Source: Synergistaceae bacterium (lineage in GTDB: Bacteria > Synergistota > Synergistia > Synergistales > Synergistaceae). From it: a stretch of DNA of 15,640 nucleotides. A program made the position numbers and the translations under genes. The DNA lies in NCBI GenBank assembly GCA_031273585.1, contig JAISRP010000159.1, positions 1-15,640 of the forward strand. Reading direction: 5' to 3'. The notes below the pieces were generated by a model. That model did not search any database, was not told the origin of the DNA, and was given only the letters and a program-made list of their open reading frames with translations. Numbering within the stretch: position 1 is the first letter of the stretch; each line of letters begins with the position of its first letter. Positions 13,783-15,640 of the stretch are shown in pieces.

Positions 13783-14285
13783 TCACTCTTCCTCCAGTTC
13801 CGAATAAATTCTTGAAGCTCTCGCGATGGCAGCTTCATAATCACGGACATCATGCTCTTTAAACGCGGTCAACAAAATTGCGCTCTCGTTGTCTGCATAA
13901 ACAAAGGGAAGCGCTGATTAAATCGCCCGAACGGCATTTTGCCGCTTGAGGATGCAGGGCCGATCAAGGTTTTAATCTTTACCCTTCAGGCCCCTAACGT
14001 TAAATCAGCCCTTACAAAGATATACCGTTCGTTTATCTGACTGCGCGGATGACGAACTGCATACAGACGCGGTTCGATAGTATTCTTCAAATGCTCGAAT
14101 TGCTCGAGCGAGAGCGCCTCCATGCCATAGTTATCCAATATTGAGAGCCACGTATACAACCATCGCAAATAGCGTTTTTTCTCTCCGGTGTTTTTCCCAA
14201 ACATAGAATCTACTTCAATTGGAAAACATGCGGCTTGATAGATTCGATTGAATCCGCCCACTTTCTGTATTATCAGCAATCTCAC
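13783..14285 (-). pseudogene. RelE/HigB-like toxin gene split by a MITE
   Basis: Upstream part (14285 to about 14014) encodes 91 residues ending RSQINERYIFV. The downstream part (13906-13783) encodes YADNESAILLTAFKEHDVRD and on to ELEEE then TGA. The two halves are in the same family register: a basic RHPRSQ...YIF strand followed by the LLTAFKEH ending typical of Gp49/HigB-type toxins. Removing 113 nt (107-bp element plus one 6-bp duplication) leaves 390 nt, an uninterrupted 129-residue ORF. As it stands, translation runs into the MITE and stops after 99 residues, losing the catalytic C-terminal strand, so the toxin should be dead. The first usable codon is GTG at 14285 or TTG at 14279; the ribosome site (GAGGGG) favours the latter. 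The exact toxin family is inferred from short motifs. Confidence 0.8.
13907..14013 (-). mobile_element. MITE-like element, copy B2 (107 bp), inserted in the toxin gene
   Basis: Starts GGAAGCGCTGATTAAATC and ends TTAAATCAGCCCTT, giving terminal inverted repeats. It is flanked by an exact 6-bp direct duplication ACAAAG (13901-13906 and 14014-14019). It is homologous in inverted orientation to B1 and shares its inner AATCTTTACCC block with A1/A2. It has no ORF of its own. The exact repair of the toxin frame on excision shows the insertion is recent relative to decay of the host gene. Confidence 0.85.
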
Positions 14286-14294
14286 CCCTCAGTC

Positions 14295-14322
14295 ATTATA
14301 TAACCCTTAGATTATATTTCAA
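14295..14322 (-). promoter_or_regulatory. Sigma-70-type promoter of the toxin-antitoxin module
   Basis: On the minus strand TTGAAA (14317-14322), a 16-nt spacer and a perfect TATAAT (14295-14300). The predicted transcription start is about 14288, only a few bases before the first candidate start codons at 14285/14279, so the mRNA would have almost no leader. Confidence 0.65.
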
Positions 14323-14387
14323 TCCCCAGGGCCCGCGATGCCCGACTTGCAGCATACGAGTCAAGGATCCAGCGCGCAGAAACAATC

Positions 14388-14429
14388 AAGCAGTCCCCGG
14401 TTCGGTCGTTCCCCGGGGCCGCTTTTTTT
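14388..14429 (+). terminator. Terminator-like hairpin with copy 2 of the 24-bp repeat
   Basis: Positions 14395-14418 repeat 13401-13424 exactly. Outer AAGC (14388-14391) and GCTT (14421-14424) extend the stem, and seven T follow (14423-14429), so in the plus direction this is a good intrinsic terminator shape. No plus-strand gene precedes it in the window, so its role is unclear. Confidence 0.5.
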
Positions 14430-14453
14430 CGCTGACGGCTCAGTTCAATATGG

Positions 14454-14560
14454 TATATAGCAATTTAACATTAGAAGCCTAAAGGGTAAAGATTGAAAAC
14501 CTTTGCTGTCACCGCAACCGCCATCGGCAAAATTCCACGCGGTTTATTCAATCGGCTATA
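14454..14560 (+). mobile_element. MITE-like element, copy A2 (107 bp)
   Basis: Starts TATATAGCAATTTAACATTA and ends TTCAATCGGCTATA. It is the inverted twin of A1 with about 105 of 107 bases equal, and it shares the inner AAGGGTAAAGATT block with B2. It lies between the toxin-antitoxin promoter and the phosphorylase gene. No target duplication is recognised. Confidence 0.75.
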
Positions 14561-14848
14561 CAACCAAGGGGCGGGCGATATTTTAACGCCCGCCGTATAA
14601 AATTCGATGCACAGGGTGAAGCGGATTCCTTTTAAAGCCCGAGAATTTTGTTCTCGGGCAATCCTGTATATTTTTTAATCGTCTCAACGCTCAAGCCGCA
14701 AGGGGATAATGAACACTGATAGTATGCGCGCAGACACTGTGGCAGGATGTTGAGGCCAAACCTCCGGCGCACGGAAATGTACGCCGGAGGTTCGATCCCG
14801 AAGGAGAATATTTTCTCAGACGATTGACATGCATCATTTTAAAAATAT
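14561..14848. other. Intergenic region with three strong hairpins, no gene
   Basis: Stems: GGCGGGCG/CGCCCGCC (14570-14594), GCCCGAGAA/TTCTCGGGC (14637-14659) and AACCTCCGGCG/CGCCGGAGGTT (14759-14792). On the minus strand the last two follow the phosphorylase stop. The middle one is followed by CTTTAAAA, a weak U-run, so it may be that gene's terminator. No ORF with a ribosome site is seen. Confidence 0.4.
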
Positions 14849-15640
14849 TTATTCCCCCGCCGCCTGGCTCGCCAATATTTTCATCGCCTCGCAGGCGGCC
14901 CGGCAGGCCCTCTCCTCGCCGCCGTTGTCCCCCCAGCGGTCGAGGACGCGGTTTGCTATGACGGAGAGCACCGCGCCCATCCTCATGCCGTGCAGGTATC
15001 CCACCACGAACTGCGCGGACGTCTCCATCTCGATATTAGTCACCCTCGCCTGCTGAAGGTCGGGAATTATTTTCTCCGCGAAGCTGGGCCAGTAGCCGGA
15101 GCCGTCCTCGTTCAGGGGGCGGCCCTGGCCTATGTAGAACGAACCCGTCGTGTATCCCAGCCCCAGGCCGTACCTGTATCCCAGCTTTTCGCACGCCTGC
15201 ATCAGGGCCATCACGACGCGGGTGTCGGCGAAGGCGGGAAACTCCGGCTCCACGTAGGTTATGGACGTGCCGTCCTTGCGCACGCACGCAACGGGAATTA
15301 TGAGGTCGCCCAGGTCGAACTCCGGGACGATGCAGCCGGTGGTGCCCACCCTTATGCAGGTGTGAACGCCCAGGACGCCGAGCTCGTGGATGCATATCTC
15401 GGAGCTGGGCCCCCCTATCCCTGTAGACGTGGCGGCCAAGCGCATACCCTGGTACGTGCCGGTCACTGTCCTGTACTCGCGGTGGAAGGCGACCTCGCGG
15501 GAGTCGTCCCAATTTTTGGCTATTATGAGGGTGCGCTCCGGCGCGCCCGGCAGGATGACGTACCCCGGCACGTCGCCGGGCTTCAGTTGAAGGTGATATA
15601 CCCCCTCGTTGCCGGCCTTCGGCGCGGCGGCCCTGTTGAT
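14849..15640 (-). CDS. Nucleoside phosphorylase, uridine phosphorylase-like (start beyond the window)
   Basis: Cytoplasmic salvage enzyme splitting a nucleoside with phosphate into free base and ribose-1-phosphate. At least 263 residues are visible and the frame is open to the window edge, so the N-terminus is missing. PNP_UDP_1 family landmarks occur in order: YHLQLKPGDVPGYVILPGAP (the phosphate-binding start), a TSTGIGGPSSEICIHEL loop, RVGTTGCI, TSITYVEPEFPAFAD, the SFYIGQGRP loop, and NIEMETSAQF, the ribose-binding Glu-Met-Glu signature near the C-terminus. The IGQGR and EPEFPA segments favour uridine phosphorylase over purine nucleoside phosphorylase, but substrate choice is not certain. 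The start codon given by the open frame inside the window (GTG at 15571) is too late, since conserved family sequence lies upstream of it. Confidence 0.9.
   Translation of the reverse strand: MNRAAAPKAGNEGVYHLQLKPGDVPGYVILPGAPERTLIIAKNWDDSREVAFHREYRTVTGTYQGMRLAATSTGIGGPSSEICIHELGVLGVHTCIRVGTTGCIVPEFDLGDLIIPVACVRKDGTSITYVEPEFPAFADTRVVMALMQACEKLGYRYGLGLGYTTGSFYIGQGRPLNEDGSGYWPSFAEKIIPDLQQARVTNIEMETSAQFVVGYLHGMRMGAVLSVIANRVLDRWGDNGGEERACRAACEAMKILASQAAGE

Noticed and set aside
14681..14716. 36-nt segment (GTCTCAACGCTCAAGCCGCA...) that looks like a CRISPR repeat
   Set aside because: Only one copy is present, with no spacer-repeat periodicity and no cas genes in the window.

Overview
The window looks like the chromosome of a strict anaerobe that ferments or respires with fumarate. 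GC content is high. Almost every gene lies on the minus strand, with tightly overlapping junctions and strong AGGAGG-type ribosome binding sites. The mix of a soluble fumarate reductase, heterodisulfide-reductase-like proteins, Flx proteins and amino-acid-fermenter style metabolism fits Synergistota best. Other anaerobes (Desulfobacterota, Clostridia) cannot be excluded from the sequence alone.

Layout. Positions 1-10436 (minus strand, transcribed right to left) form one long gene train: hdrB, hdrC, hdrA, flxD, flxC, flxB, flxA, fumarate reductase iron-sulfur subunit, fumarate reductase flavoprotein, fumarase alpha, fumarase beta (cut by the window edge). Most junctions overlap by 1-22 nt. The exception is a 215-nt gap before the fumarase genes, which holds a structured repeat (R1, 1427-1576) with a bidirectional terminator-like hairpin. 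Positions 10437-10803 hold a leader with an 8-codon ORF and a second copy of the repeat (R2, 10620-10768). Positions 10804-11745 encode a lactate/malate dehydrogenase-family enzyme whose specificity residue is Arg, predicting malate dehydrogenase. Positions 11746-12431 contain no intact gene: a multi-hairpin segment (11826-11933), an AT-rich stretch without a recognisable signal, the relic of an NAD-binding gene (12101-12184), and two ~107-bp MITE-like elements (A1, B1). Positions 12432-13310 encode a secreted protein of unknown function. Positions 13478-14285 are a HigBA-like toxin-antitoxin module whose toxin gene is split by a third MITE copy (B2). A fourth copy (A2) lies at 14454-14560. 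Positions 14561-14848 hold only hairpins. Position 14849 to the window end is a nucleoside (uridine-type) phosphorylase.

How the genes work together. The dehydrogenase (oxaloacetate to malate), two-subunit class I fumarase (malate to fumarate) and soluble fumarate reductase (fumarate to succinate) would form the reductive succinate branch. No membrane anchor for the fumarate reductase is visible. Instead it sits in one operon with a complete FlxABCD-HdrABC set, a flavin-based electron-bifurcating NAD(P)H oxidoreductase. The simplest model is a cytoplasmic complex that oxidises NADH and sends one electron pair to ferredoxin and the other, through HdrC/HdrB and the HdrC-like FrdB, to fumarate. 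Methanogen thiol:fumarate reductase fuses FrdB-, HdrC- and HdrB-like parts in TfrB; here the equivalent parts are separate neighbouring genes. This coupling is inference from gene order and domains.

The right-hand part (about 11.9-14.8 kb) is a different kind of DNA: lower GC, decayed genes, MITEs, a broken toxin-antitoxin pair and repeated hairpins. It looks like an accessory, transposon-worn island between two conserved metabolic regions.
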